This document shows positions 1-10,863 of a stretch of 64,000 nt of DNA, one piece after another. A program made the position numbers and the translations under genes. The notes below the pieces were generated by a model. The model made no database searches, was not told the DNA's origin, and saw only the letters and a program-made list of their open reading frames with translations. How positions within the stretch are numbered: position 1 is the first letter of the stretch; each line of letters begins with the position of its first letter. This DNA is from Fistulifera solaris (Eukaryota > Bacillariophyta > Bacillariophyceae > Naviculales > Stauroneidaceae), in NCBI GenBank assembly GCA_030295235.1, contig AP026173.1, positions 248,001-312,000 on the forward strand, written 5' to 3'.

Positions 1-361
1 GATGCGACTGTTCGGAGTGAAAGACTGCCTCATCATTCGCTACAAAGTCGTCCGGAAACGGATGTTCCGATTCTTCGGGCCACTCGGTGGCCTCGAAGTG
101 TCCTGCCTCGTCGTCCTGACTTTTACTACTATCTTCTACGGTAGCAAAGTCTCCAAAGTCGGCCGCCGCAAAGATATCCGATAGGTGACTGTCGTGAAAT
201 GCGGCCATTGTGTTTGCTTCGCGTTGCTGATTGAGTTCGGCGACCAAGGTATTCAAATCCTCCAAAGGAACGTCCCCATTTTGAATTAAACCTTGCAAGG
301 TTTGAAAGAGCGTTTCCCGTTCGTCCGGTGCCAATCTTCTCGAGGTAGCCGTTTGCATCAT
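1..361 (-). CDS. Unknown acidic protein, N-terminal part
   Basis: An open frame of 120 codons starts at tandem ATG codons (361-359 and 358-356) and runs off the left edge without a stop, so only the N-terminus is seen. The protein is rich in Asp and Glu. It begins MMQTATSRRLAPDERETLF, followed by a probable helix and then acidic, Phe-containing stretches such as IFAAADFGDF. No family was recognised. Codon choice matches the neighbouring genes, and the competing frame on the same strand (129-380) gives a basic, low-complexity peptide, so this frame is preferred. No signal peptide or membrane segment is seen. Confidence 0.55.
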   Translation of the reverse strand, partial: MMQTATSRRLAPDERETLFQTLQGLIQNGDVPLEDLNTLVAELNQQREANTMAAFHDSHLSDIFAAADFGDFATVEDSSKSQDDEAGHFEATEWPEESEHPFPDDFVANDEAVFHSEQSH

Positions 362-1173
362 TCTGGGTTTCGAAAATCAATGGATGTGAACTTTTGAAGT
401 GAATGATGGACGAAAGATTGTGCTATGCTTCCCCAGTTAGAGTGTGAAGTGTGAAGAAGGATGAGAATGATGACATGGCGCCGCGACGAAAGCGTGAGGT
501 TGTTTGGATCAAGCGGGGCGGGGATCGGGAAAGCGCTCGGAAAAAGTCGGAACAGTCACTAACTGTACTAATTGCGACTACAAGATTCCGTGAACGGTAC
601 TCGATAGTTAAGCCATTGATTCGGACGCTTCCTTATTTCATAATAGGGTATGAACAAAACAGTAGATGCTTGGTATAATTGCATCATTACATAGTATATT
701 TCCAATCCGCTGTTGTTCACGTTGCCGGGCAATCTTCAATGATGGCAAAATGACTCTATTTCCCAATAGTAGACCTATCTGATCGTAATGTCGAAGCGGC
801 TTTATGGCTTCGTGCTTCGTTGTCTTTTATAGTATTGCCCGTTGTTGTTTGGCGCCAGAATGGATAGTGTTGAGTGTTGAGGAAGAAAATTAACGGTGCG
901 CTTAACGCTCGAGGCCCAATGAAACGCGAAGCTTGAGGTCGTCCGAGATCAATAAAAGGTCGTACAGGTACTCAAAGGACATCTTCCACGTTTCATTCCC
1001 CAGACACGATCCGGAAATAATTTATTGCATCGAAGAAACGAATGAATCCAAGCAGTTTGCTTCACATCGTAAAGCCATTTTTTTGAGGTGCAACACCGAC
1101 ATAACGTACCTTAAAGCTCGAACGTACGGGGCGGCGACTCTATTGTAAACAAAGAAGAAACGAAGCACTCAAC
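362..1173. other. Intergenic region between divergent genes
   Basis: About 0.8 kb between the divergent starts of the left-edge gene and the TPM-RING gene. Short open frames of 71-75 codons lie at 451-678 and 933-1148, but they have no recognisable features. The stretch should hold both promoters. No RNA gene or repeat was seen. Confidence 0.5.
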
Positions 1174-2508
1174 ATGACACGCTGCATCTCACGATCGATC
1201 CATCTGTTCTATTTGTTGGTGGCATGTTCCCACGCTTACATGACTCTGCCATGGCGTCCCGAACAATATCCTCATCCCGATCTGGATGCTCGGGTTTGTC
1301 GGACGGAATATCATCGTTTTTGTGATCCAGATCAAATATTGATGGAATCGGAAATTCAAAGTGTCGAAGCGTATTTACGAAAGGATCGGCGTCTCGAATG
1401 TCAGGAAAACATGTATGAAGTCCAATTTGGCGTTGCGATTGTGAAACAAGTGAGTTCGACAGATATGAGTCGGTTGTGACGATGAAATTTCCGGGCTCAC
1501 TTCATCTTTGTGTTTGTACAGATGGAATTGAATGGTTCTTTGGCACTGAACGCCGCCGAAGCCTTTGCTCGTACCATTCATGACAGTTGGGGCGTTGGGC
1601 AACAAACATCCTGTGGGGACACGGGAGCCTTGTTGTTTTTGAGTGAACACGATCGGACTCTGTATATTTCACGGGGCAGTGCCCTGGAGACGTACTTGAC
1701 GAATGCGCGCATCGACAAGATTGTCGCAGCGATGCGTCCCTATTTGCGAAAACAGCAATACGGACGCGCCATTTTGGAAGGATTACGACAAATGGATCAC
1801 TGGATGGAACAAGGACCCGCCACCGAAGATGAGAATAGCCCCGGTTGGGCTCCCGTCGTGATTGTCGTAATCTTTGTGGCCGTCTTTGTCGGCGTGGTCG
1901 TGTATGCCGCTCAGGAACAGAAACGAGAACGCGAACAATATGCCCGAATACAATATCATTTGAGTGAACTGGATCAACAACAAGCACAAGCGAAGCAGGG
2001 ACAGTATCACAGTACATCGTGTCCCATTTGTTTGGACGATTTTCAAACGACGCATACCCATCCCATGATGGGCTCCGATGGTCTTCCCGTGCGATATTTG
2101 CGGTGCGGTCACGTCTTGGACGAAACTTGTTGGAGAGACTGGACGGCGACACGATTCGATATTACGTGTCCGATTTGTCGAGAGCCCGTGAGTAGTCGTC
2201 TGCAGGAGGACACGGAACGACACGAATTGCTGCGCCATCGGTGGGACGATGAATTGCGTCAACGTCGATACCGCGAAGAACGCAATTTTCGACTCCATCG
2301 ACTGCAATCGCGTTATCCACGACACATTCGTCCGTCCTTGATCCAGACGTGGACGTCGGCGCAGTACAGTGGCTTGCTGGCACAAGACCCGGCCTTTGTG
2401 CGACTCGATCCGCGTCTGCGGGACACCACCAACACAACAAGTAGTAACAGTCATTCGAGTGGATTTGGGGGCGGTCGTAGTAGTGGTGGTGGAGGTGGCA
2501 CGTGGTGA
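1174..2508 (+). CDS. TPM-domain, single-pass membrane RING finger protein
   Basis: Two exons, 1174-1449 and 1522-2508, joined in phase 0 across a 72-nt GT-AG intron, give 420 residues. The N-terminus is a signal peptide (cleavage likely near CSHA). Residues about 55-190 resemble the TPM domain (TLP18.3/Psb32 family), with the core GDTGALLFLSEHDRTLYISR. A transmembrane helix follows at about 203-223 (VVIVVIFVAVFVGVVVYAA). A RING finger lies at about 261-312, with CPICLDDF, CGH and CPICREP. The fifth zinc position (CGHVLDETC) is Asp where His or Cys is usual. The tail is Gly/Ser-rich. Membrane-bound E3 ubiquitin ligase activity is inferred from the RING. The TPM domain would be lumenal or extracellular. 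A plastid location is possible but not supported by a clear Phe at +1. Confidence 0.8.
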
Positions 2509-2909
2509 AACGAAGTGTTTGTTGGCAGTACGAATGAATCGATCCTTAAAAACGCTGTTACATTCTTGTATTGCTACAGAGATAGAAAGGTTAAGAATTC
2601 GAAGAAGCAAGTACGCCGTATCCATTTTAGTATTAGACCCTATGTTTGCAAAACAACGATCTGGCAATTCGATCGCAACCGTACGCAGTGCGTAAAGGAA
2701 TTCTATTCAAGCCATAGTTTTTTACGGACTCGATTTTCGCGGGACTGAAAAGTGATCAATGTCACTTCCAACGATCGTTTGGAGTCGTACTGGTACTAGT
2801 GGCGGCGCGGGTCTACACGATAACCATCGCACTGCGCTGTTGTTGCAATTCTTCATCATATTATCATTTGTATATATTGTACTCATTTTATCTCTTATCA
2901 TTCATCAAC
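2509..2909. other. Intergenic region, no gene seen
   Basis: About 400 bp between two plus-strand genes. It presumably holds the 3' end of the TPM-RING transcript and the PHD gene promoter. Short open frames here overlap and lack any recognisable feature. Confidence 0.4.
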
Positions 2910-5490
2910 ATGTCAAACACACGACGCAACAATGTCATAACGAATGGCTGTGATATTTGTTTGGGCAAGAATCAATGCGCCGGAATGCCGCTCTGGAATT
3001 GTCGCACTTGTCACATCCACATTCATCCGCTTTGTTATGGGAGACGAAGAAGATCAGTTTGAATGTTGGGCGTGTCGGGCCGTCGGCACGGAAATCGAAG
3101 GACGCTGTTTGATGACGGGACAAATGAAACCAATCAAAGTCCAAAAACGACCGACGGAATGTTGTTTGTGCGGGGTCGACAATGGCAATGAATTTCTACA
3201 CGCGATGCATCCCGTCTACGATTATCACGGCGGATATCACATACTATTACCGCCCTCCAGGGAAGGACCGGAACGATTGGCGTGGGCGCATTCCTTATGT
3301 TGTTTTGCCCTCTGTAGTCATGATGCGGTTTCGGGGTGTTTGTACGGATGTACGATGAACGGGACGTACGATGGCGTGCCGCATCCGGACGAGAAAGAAC
3401 GAAAGAATCCGCATTTGCCGTTGTTGCCGAACGTCGGCAAACAAACCATTCATCACTTTGCGTATTGGGGCATTCGTCGTCCCGACAACGAGGATCCTTG
3501 GACACGGACATTGCGCGAACATCAGCAACTCAAATGTCGATTGTGTGGCAAAGACGATCGACCGGCGCACGTGTTGCGTATTCCTATCCAGTGTTCCGCC
3601 AATGCGGCGCACGAGTTTAGTGAATTCAAGGGTCGGCACGTGAATTTGCGAGGCGATCACTGCTACGAGGCAATTCATGTCGGATGTGCGATCTGGAAGA
3701 AGGATGACACCGGAGCGTGGCCGTCTCGGCGGCGCGTGTACTTTCATCCGGGGCGGTCTGAAGGAACCGTGCAAATTGATCCGGTCATTAATGTCTTTTG
3801 TACGACGCATGCGGATGATTTGTGTGGAGTTGGAGGGAGTCGTCTGTTGCGCTATCCGGTCCCCGAACAGCCAGGGAGATCGGTCGGTACGCTGCCCCCT
3901 TCGCAGAGAGTTCCACCGGGGAGATCGGCATCTGTAGGTGCGGTCCCTTCTTCACATAGAGTTCCACCGGGGAGATCGGCTTCTGTAGGTGCGGTCCCTT
4001 CTTCACATAGAATACCTCCAGAAAAGCCACAAAGTATAACGGGGAAATCCGCGTCTGTAGGAACGGTACCTTCTTCACATAGAGTGCCTCCGGAAAAGCC
4101 ACAGACCATAACGGGGAGATCCGCGTCTCTCGGTACCCCTTCACATAAAGTGCCCCCAGAGAAGACGCGAGATTATAGGGAGATCGTCATCGGTCGGTAC
4201 ATTGCCTCCGCCACATAAGGCGCCTCCAGAAAAGCCACAGATGATAATGGGGAGATTGGCTTCTGTAGGTACGGTGCCAAAGTGTATTCCCTTGTCACAA
4301 ACAGCGGTGCCCTTAGAAAAGCCACAAGTGATAACGGGAAGATCTGCATCCGTTGGCACATTGCCCAGGTCCAGCCCTCTGTCACAAAAGCCGGCTTTCC
4401 AGTCACCGAAGGATACGAACATTGTTGAAGTGCACAAAGCGCCATCCTGTGCCTCGCCCAAAACGAGTAGCTCGGATCATGAGCGATCGGCTATCCGCTT
4501 ATCCAGTGCGTCGGGGCCTCCGGGGTTGTTTCACATAACAAGAAAAACGATAAACAACTCCGTCACCGGGATATCTCCGCCCATGAATAAAGAGCCTACC
4601 GGTAAGCCCAACGTAGATGGCAGTGATCTGAACCATGCTAAAGCACCAAATAAGATACCAGCCGACCCTACCCCGGAGAAGACGCCCGGCACTATTCCCC
4701 GAAAAGCCACTGCTGCACAGTCGTCGTTGTTGGACGGGAAATCACAAAAGCGATCGCCACTTCGTTACCAGCGGTACCCAAGCGCAAGCATAGTAGCTCG
4801 TCCGTTCCCCCGACCGATACCGGGCTCGATCATGTTCCCAGAAAAAGGCCAGCTGTACTGCAAAACGTAATTGAACCGACTAAGAAGCGAAAGCAGTCGT
4901 CTCAAGCAAACTCTGTGAAGGATAAGAAGGCCGGAGGTCCAGCACGACGGATCGAAGATGTCGCCGACACAAATCCATTATCGGCAGAAGCTACGCTAAA
5001 GTCGGGTAAGAAGAAAAAAGCAACTGCATCGGCTCTTGAAGGCAAGAAGAAGAAGAAGAAAGTCGGAAAGAAAATAATTGTTGAACCAGCTGCTCCGTCC
5101 AAACCGGTCAGTGTCCCCCCTCCATTGAAACGGAGCATTTCTGAGTCCAAATGCCACTCGTACGATGACACAGAGTTAGAGAGAAAGTATTTGAAGATCT
5201 TAGAATCTCTCAAGGGCGTCGTTGAAAAATTCGCTTACTCTGAAGAGACCTTCAATGAAGTGATGAATGACGAGAGACCGAACTGGGAGAAGGAAATCAA
5301 CACGCGTCGGCCGGTTTTCAATGTACTTTGGAGCAAGGTGGAAAAAGCCTTGTCAAAGAATGTTGACTTTTCTGGTGAAGACTGGAGCTTTTTGGTTGTC
5401 GGGAAAAATTTTGACCTCGGCAAAATGGATTTTAGCCAGTGGGAGTCCTACGAGGTAATAAAGGATGATAATGACGAGATGAGCGTTTAA
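2910..5490 (+). CDS. PHD / extended-PHD zinc-finger chromatin reader, frame broken
   Basis: The best start is the ATG at 2910 (MSNTRRNNV). A PHD finger begins with CDICLGKNQC and HIHIHPLCYG in that frame, then continues as DEEDQFECWACRA in the next frame, so one base is in excess near 3038-3042. Two further Cys/His-rich units follow, CCLCGVDNGNEF to CALCSHDAVSGCLYGC and CRLCGKDDRPAHV to VFCTTHADDLC, the layout of PHD-zinc knuckle-extended PHD modules (JADE/BRPF-type, histone-tail readers). From about 3870 a Pro-rich repeat (GRSASVGTVPSSHRVPPEKP-like) runs for at least eight units. The repeat changes frame near 4160 and the frame changes again near 4745-4790. The C-terminus is Lys-rich and then folded-looking, ending at 5490. 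Three frame changes mean either a young pseudogene or sequence errors. A nuclear role is inferred. Confidence 0.65.
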
Positions 5491-5644
5491 GATACGGACT
5501 AATTACATGAATTACGAATCTTAGAATCCGTGTGACTTGTGCAAACTCTTTTTTTCTAATTATTTTTTCTTCTCACGACGAAATACATCTGCGTGTCTAG
5601 CTAGTAGCCATCCACACACACAAGCGCCTCAACGTCAGCAATTC

Positions 5645-7127
5645 CTACTGGAGAACTCGTTTGAAGACGATACACAAGTACCCTTCACCATTTGCATTAG
5701 GCAAGACCGAATGATGGAACTTGCCATTGCAGGTGTCGTGCATTAGTACAAGATCTCCAGAGAAGAAGCGAATGGCCACGGCTTCTTTATCATTAGTTGT
5801 GGCTTGATTCTTCTCAACGACTGATATATTCGTATTTTCCTTGTCCCAGTCCTCCCACGATGTTCGAATGGGACGAAAAACAAATTGGAATACATCGCCT
5901 GATGCTAGAAGACAAGTTCGCCGATCCCATTTTGTTCCTGAGACCATGCAAGCAAAGGTAAGACGGTCAATGAGGCCAAATAAAATGATCACATCATCAA
6001 AGGATATAACCAAGCTACACCAAAACATGAAACGCACCGTGTCCTCGTTCTGTATGAAATCTAGAGGCCGTTTTTTCTCAGAATACCAATTGCAGCGCGC
6101 ACAATCGTAGAAACCATAGTCATTGGTGACCAGTTCCACTTCCCTCATAATGGTCAATATAGATGCGGTCTGAGAAGCTTCCCGCCGTCCGTCACAGCAT
6201 CAATCCCTCGTCGTGCAAGCCAAACTGCATTACAACGTTTTCTATCACCGGACCCTTTTCGCGTGCGAGGCGAATCAAAGTGGAACAGAATTTCCTGTTG
6301 CACTGCCCGCATTGGTTCACGCTGAAGAAAATTAACTGCTCGAGGAAGTATATCAAAGGGTAACGCGGATACGCGCTTTTCAAGACGCGGAAGTTTTGAG
6401 GATAGTTTCCGTTGAAGGTCATTGACGAAGTAAGGATTTGCGTACGGTTTTAAAGTGACCATTAAACCTCGTGCTGCCCATCGCACTTCAACTGCTTCAT
6501 TCAATGGAATTGAGAATGCCATTTGCTCCGCGCGTTCAATTAATAACCAAATGGCATGAGAAATGGTGGAAGGCAGGTCAAATGTATTGGCATATGTAAC
6601 GTCGGACATGACATTCTTTCGCAAAAGCGTATAAAGGGCAACGAGAGCCTGCCGAATGGCTCTTCTTTCTTTGCTAGTGGGATCAGTACTTTCGTCAGCA
6701 TAATTGTAACCCGCGGAAAAACAGCTCTCTCGAATGCTTTTTCTCGCCACAAAGATGACTTATTTTCACAATCGTAGACATCGGTCAATTCCACCAGACG
6801 CGTTAGCCATAGTGCGCCCAACTGTCGTCGCTTTGCATGCTGCCAGCGTTTCGAAAAGTAACCAGATGGTACTTCAGGGCTATTAGGCATCCATAAATAT
6901 ATGGAAAGAAGCTCTTCTATTGTGGCTGCATTTTTAATATTTTGTGTGAGGGTCCCAGCGACCACTTTTCTAGCGTTCAGCCCCAGATGATGATTCTTCG
7001 GCTCTCCACGTCGATGCGATGATACAAAGGAAAAGGCAACATTGCAGCTGAGTAGAAAAGCTGTCAATGCGAGAAACAAAAATCGATTGATTAAGTTAAA
7101 AGCAGTTCTCATTTTCAAGGCATCCAT
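5645..7127 (-). pseudogene. AlkB-like 2OG-Fe(II) oxygenase copy, frame broken
   Basis: A diverged paralogue of the adjacent AlkB-like gene (7410-8820), aligned over nearly its full length. It starts at 7127 with a hydrophobic leader (FLFLALTAFLLSCNVAFSF) like a plastid-targeting signal. Three frame changes are seen: near a T5 run at about 6715, near 6160, and near an A6 run at about 6068. Each fits one missing base. A GT-AG intron (5938-6037) sits at the same place as in the paralogue. In the spliced frame the iron-binding HxD reads HTE, while the distal His (GKFHHSV) is kept. The C-terminal Arg expected to bind 2-oxoglutarate is not clear. It is either a decayed duplicate or an intact gene with consensus errors. 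Confidence 0.6.
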
Positions 7128-7409
7128 TTACTGAGTTTGATGCAATCGTTCGTCGGGGATTATGCTGCGAACGTCACTGGCGAATCTCCAACTTGGGCAT
7201 TGGCTTAAGGTGGCGGTGTCCAAGTTATCCAGATAAATGCGTAGCTTTAAACTTCAAAAGCATAGAAAGCATTCCAAGAGGTGAGAAACACTTGTTTGCG
7301 CGAAAAGCGCAAAGGTGCAAGGTGTTTTGAAGTTCGTCAGCACCTTCGCATTCCAAACTAAGAAAAAGAGTACTTGTGTGACGCATCGTCGAGTCACCTC
7401 CATTCGTTT

Positions 7410-8820
7410 TTATCGCTTATTCCCACGCGAACGTCGTCCTTGCCCCGCCAATCCATGACCCCGTTGACCTTTGCTTCCACGCGGGAGAGCCCGTTTCAAC
7501 ACCAAACTGACACGGCCGCGACCATCTGCATCAGGATATACCGCATGATGAAAGTCATCGTTGCAGGTATCGTACATTTTCACAATATCTCCCGGAAACA
7601 AGCGAATGACTGCAGGTTCATTGTTGATTCCGTTCTTTTGTGACGTCCCTGCTTGCTGGTTCGTATCCCAATCTTCCCAGGATGTTTGAATCGGACGAAA
7701 GGCGAACCGCCGAGCATCGCCCGCTGCCACAACACAAGTCAGACGATCCCACATTGTACCTGAAACGAAAACAGTGTGAGCGGCGACACAAATGCAAAAG
7801 ATGACGACGACCGTAGCATTTACTCAACGCACCATGCTCCGGATCGGTATGAAATTTACAAGCCGATTCGCCGTATGGGTACCAATTGCACAGGGCACAA
7901 TCGAAGAAAGGACTCTCGGTTCGAAACATGGCGTGTTCGACTTGTCGCATGACATTTGTAACAGACGTTGGCAAAGGATGCGGTGCCATGAGTTTACCAC
8001 TGTACGCCAGGGCCCCGATTCCTTCCTCGGCGACCCACGCCGTGCCGCGCCGTTCTTGGACATTGGCACCGGTACGTGTAATAATGGTATCAAATTGAAA
8101 GGGAATGTCCTGTTGCCAGGCGGAGACGGACTGGAGATCAGAAACTCCGCAAGGGAGTATATCAAAGGGCAATCGCGAGACGCGCTGTTCGAGTTGCGGC
8201 ACTGCGAGACTCTGCAAAGAAGGTTGACTCGCCATGAGACCCCGCACCGCCCATCGCACTTCAATCGCCTCCTGCAACGGTATTGTCGCAGCTGTTTGTT
8301 CGGCGCGTTCTATTAACATATGAATCCCCGATATAATTTTACTTTCTGGAATTAAACCAATTTTGGGGTTCGTTCGCATCAGAGTATGCAAAGCTACCAA
8401 TGATTGCCGTAATGCTTGTGTTTCTTTGCGTGTGGGAGGAATCGTGTCATCGTACGGCATCGCAGCCGCTAAAACCTTCCTCTCCAAGGCTTCTTGATCA
8501 AACGTTTCATCGCACGGCGGCAACTCCATGAATCGCGTCAACCACTGCGCCGCCCATCGTTGTCGTTTTTCGTGGTGAACGTGCTGCGAACGAACATGAG
8601 GTGGCAAATTGTCGTCGGTCGGTAGCCATATTGATATAGACAAGAGATCATTTGTGGATTGCGCGTCTTGAATGGCTTGACCGATACTGGCGGCCGTTGT
8701 CGAGAATTGCAACGTCAAACACTGGGGTGATCGATGCTGCCGATGTGGAAGAAAGGCGTGGCTGCAGCCAAGCAAATAGGATGCTGTAACTGACAGAAAG
8801 ACCGGCAGCTTGTTTATCAT
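7410..8820 (-). CDS. AlkB-like 2OG-Fe(II) dioxygenase, probably plastid-targeted
   Basis: Two exons, 8820-7833 and 7759-7410, joined across a 73-nt intron whose donor is GTGCGT, give 445 residues. The N-terminus (LSVTASYLLGCSHAFLPHR) is a signal peptide followed by Ala-Phe at the cleavage point, the diatom plastid-entry motif. The N-terminal 280 residues are helical and unassigned. The C-terminal part matches the AlkB-type double-stranded beta-helix, with NWYPYGESACKFHTDPEHG carrying HxD, DDFHHAV carrying the distal His, and RVSLVLKR carrying the likely 2-oxoglutarate Arg. Known relatives demethylate nucleic acids or proteins, and the substrate here is unknown. The tail after the fold is short and basic. 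A frame-broken paralogue lies directly downstream on the same strand. Confidence 0.75.
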
Positions 8821-9404
8821 ACTAAGGTGGGTTTCATTCAGCCTAAAGAAGGTTCTTATTTTTTAGTTTGTTTTATAATACGAAGTTGAGTAGTCTTATG
8901 ATGTTTGGTTTGTTTTATGTTGCATCGCAGCATTATTTTTTTTCCCTTTGTTTTATATTTTATCGGCGTTTGCCGCATGCGTCTGGCCTTAGGCCGCTTC
9001 TTTAGTTTACTATGGCGGGGTGTGTAGGCGACCTTTTATCTCGCAACTGGATTTCAGTCACGCTATTGACGAACACTTACCTGTCGTACAGTTTATGAGA
9101 AGACGTTTTACTGTCATTCATCTTTTTTGTTGATGTTGACGAGATTTACTGAAGACCAATGTATGATTTTGCTTGCAGACCATTTCATACGAACATCTCC
9201 TTCGTTCGTACATTTAACTGAAAAAGAAAGGGAGGAGGTCCAGAGCTTCTTTGGTGAAGAAGCGACGACGTGCTTAATCAAGGATGACCACGAAGAGGAC
9301 GATGTCGGGCTTCTTTTTGATATGTTGTGACATTGAGTCATTCGGATTCAACAACACATGACTAATATATAATTACCTAAAAATACAACGTGTTTGTTTC
9401 CACT
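8821..9404. other. Intergenic region
   Basis: The stretch next to the AlkB-like start is T-rich on the plus strand. Apart from the weak 67-codon frame listed separately, nothing was recognised. Confidence 0.4.
9127..9330 (+). CDS. Possible small acidic protein
   Basis: A 67-codon open frame with a start near a cluster of ATG codons and an acidic C-terminus (DDHEEDDVGLLFDML). The composition looks more protein-like than the surrounding frames, but no family was recognised. An antisense frame of similar length covers the same bases, so it may be chance. TTGCTTGCAG inside it could also be a splice acceptor. Confidence 0.2.
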   Translation: MLMLTRFTEDQCMILLADHFIRTSPSFVHLTEKEREEVQSFFGEEATTCLIKDDHEEDDVGLLFDML

Positions 9405-9652
9405 TTAAGGAATGGGAGAACATCCGGCCGCAATGCAAGAGACCATGCAGACACCGAGGGCCGAGTTGCAACCCACAATGGCGGCCGGAACTCCGGCACC
9501 GGCCGTGACGGTGCCAAAGACGGCTCCCGCGGAAGCATAACACGCTACCGCCACGGCATTGCATCCCGTCTGGCAAATGCCGTACGACAAGGTCCCGCCG
9601 ACACGGTGCTGGCGACCGCCGAGAGAAAGAGGGCTTTCGCTTTTAGATTCAT
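9405..9652 (-). CDS. Small secreted Cys/Gly-rich peptide, frame broken after signal
   Basis: A paralogue of the gene at 10128-10379. The mature part (GICQTGCNAVAVACYASAG to CMVSCIAAG) aligns residue for residue with that gene and ends in SPIP. It resembles small secreted proteins annotated elsewhere as zygote-specific class V-like. The ATG at 9652 opens a good signal peptide (MNLKAKALFLSAVASTVSAG), but this lies one base out of frame with the mature part. The junction near 9591-9596 lacks one base compared with the paralogue (GGACCTTG against GGGCTCTTG). The longer frame that starts at 9659 keeps the mature part but has no signal peptide, so it is unlikely to be right. Confidence 0.6.
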
Positions 9653-10127
9653 GGTACATTTTGAATGATTGAAGAATGGATACGGTGTATGAATGATTTC
9701 GCGCACTTTTGTTTTATGCGCGATTGGTCAACAGGAAATGTGACGGATTCTCAATTTCGTGAAGGTGTCAAGGTGTTCGCAAAATAAGATGCCCTCATGT
9801 CACGGAAGTATGCTCTTATCTATTACTGCAACTGAAGAACGTGACACTTTGTCATGAAGGCATTTGAAGAAGCTGAAACACGACATTGGAAACGGACAAG
9901 TTGACATAAACAGAAACTCACGTCAATCGGTCTTGCAAAGGCCTGCTCATTTGTTTGGATAAACTTATTGAAAAGAGACCCATCAATTAAGCCAGGCAAG
10001 GATTGCTAGAGACCATCGACGGCTCTTCTACTGATGATAATATCTAGTAATCTTGAGCTGGCAGTCGTTTTCAATGAACTATATTATCATTATCAGTAAC
10101 GACTATCAATCGTAGAGCTTTCTTTTC
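9653..10127. other. Intergenic region between the two Cys-rich peptide genes
   Basis: About 475 bp. The 60 bp or so upstream of the first gene resemble the same region of the second gene (both contain TGTGCGAA/ATGCGCGA-type stretches and CTCAACA/GTCAACA), so the duplication probably included promoter DNA. No further gene was seen. Confidence 0.35.
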
Positions 10128-10379
10128 TTAGGGAACCGGAGAAATTCCCGCCACCACACACGAGGCCATGCAACATCCGAGGGCCGTGTTGCAACCCACA
10201 ATGGCGGCCGGAATTCCGGCACCGGCGGTCACGGCACCAAAGACAAAGCCCGCCGAGGAATAACACGCCACGGCCATCCCGTTGCAACCCGATTGGCAGA
10301 TGCCGTACGACAAGAGCCCCGCCGAGGCCGAAGAGGTGGTGACCGCCAGGAGAAGGAGCGATTTTGGCGATAGTTTCAT
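10128..10379 (-). CDS. Small secreted Cys/Gly-rich peptide
   Basis: An 83-residue protein with a clear signal peptide (MKLSPKSLLLLAVTTSSASA). The mature part has paired Cys residues (GICQSGCNGMAVACY, IVGCNTALGCCMASC) separated by a Gly/Ala-rich hydrophobic stretch (FGAVTAGAGIPAAI). The pattern matches small proteins annotated as zygote-specific class V-like in algae and fungi, whose function is unknown. The mature part is hydrophobic enough to insert into membranes. The gene is intact, unlike its downstream paralogue at 9405-9652. Confidence 0.7.
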   Translation of the reverse strand: MKLSPKSLLLLAVTTSSASAGLLSYGICQSGCNGMAVACYSSAGFVFGAVTAGAGIPAAIVGCNTALGCCMASCVVAGISPVP

Positions 10380-10863
10380 GGTGTTTAGTTATGGAAGTGA
10401 AGGACGAAAGTAATCTCGAACACAATTTTATGTGCGAACTCTGATGATTACTCAACAAATTTGAAACGTTATCACTTTCGTGAAAAGATGCTTTCAAAGA
10501 TATCATAGCACGTCACGTTGGCATATTCTTTTTAATTAAGTAATAGAAATGGGAAGGTGACATTGCCTCACGAAGGCATAACGAAGATGTAACGCGACAA
10601 AGAGACGACTTAATTAAGAATAGCGCAAAGAAAAAGCCGTGACTTTCTTCAAAAATCAAAAGATTGTATCCCCTGCTCTCGTCTTTTAGGACATGAAGCG
10701 TCTATCCACGATAAATTCTAGCTAGAATGAAAGAAACGGTGTGGACCTCGACAAGGAACAAATTGACAATCGAAACTAAGTATAACGAAACATTTTTAGC
10801 TTAAAATTGTGTATTACATTTGGTTTCTCTATGACATAATTGTATAGTTTCTCGTTTCTTTCC
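10380..10863. other. Intergenic region
   Basis: About 480 bp of AT-rich sequence between two minus-strand genes. It should contain the Cys-rich peptide promoter and the 3' end of the PDZ-PPR gene. No gene or repeat was recognised. Confidence 0.4.

Noticed and set aside
451-678. Plus-strand 75-codon frame near the left edge
   Set aside because: It has basic, irregular composition and no recognisable feature, in the promoter region of the left-edge gene.
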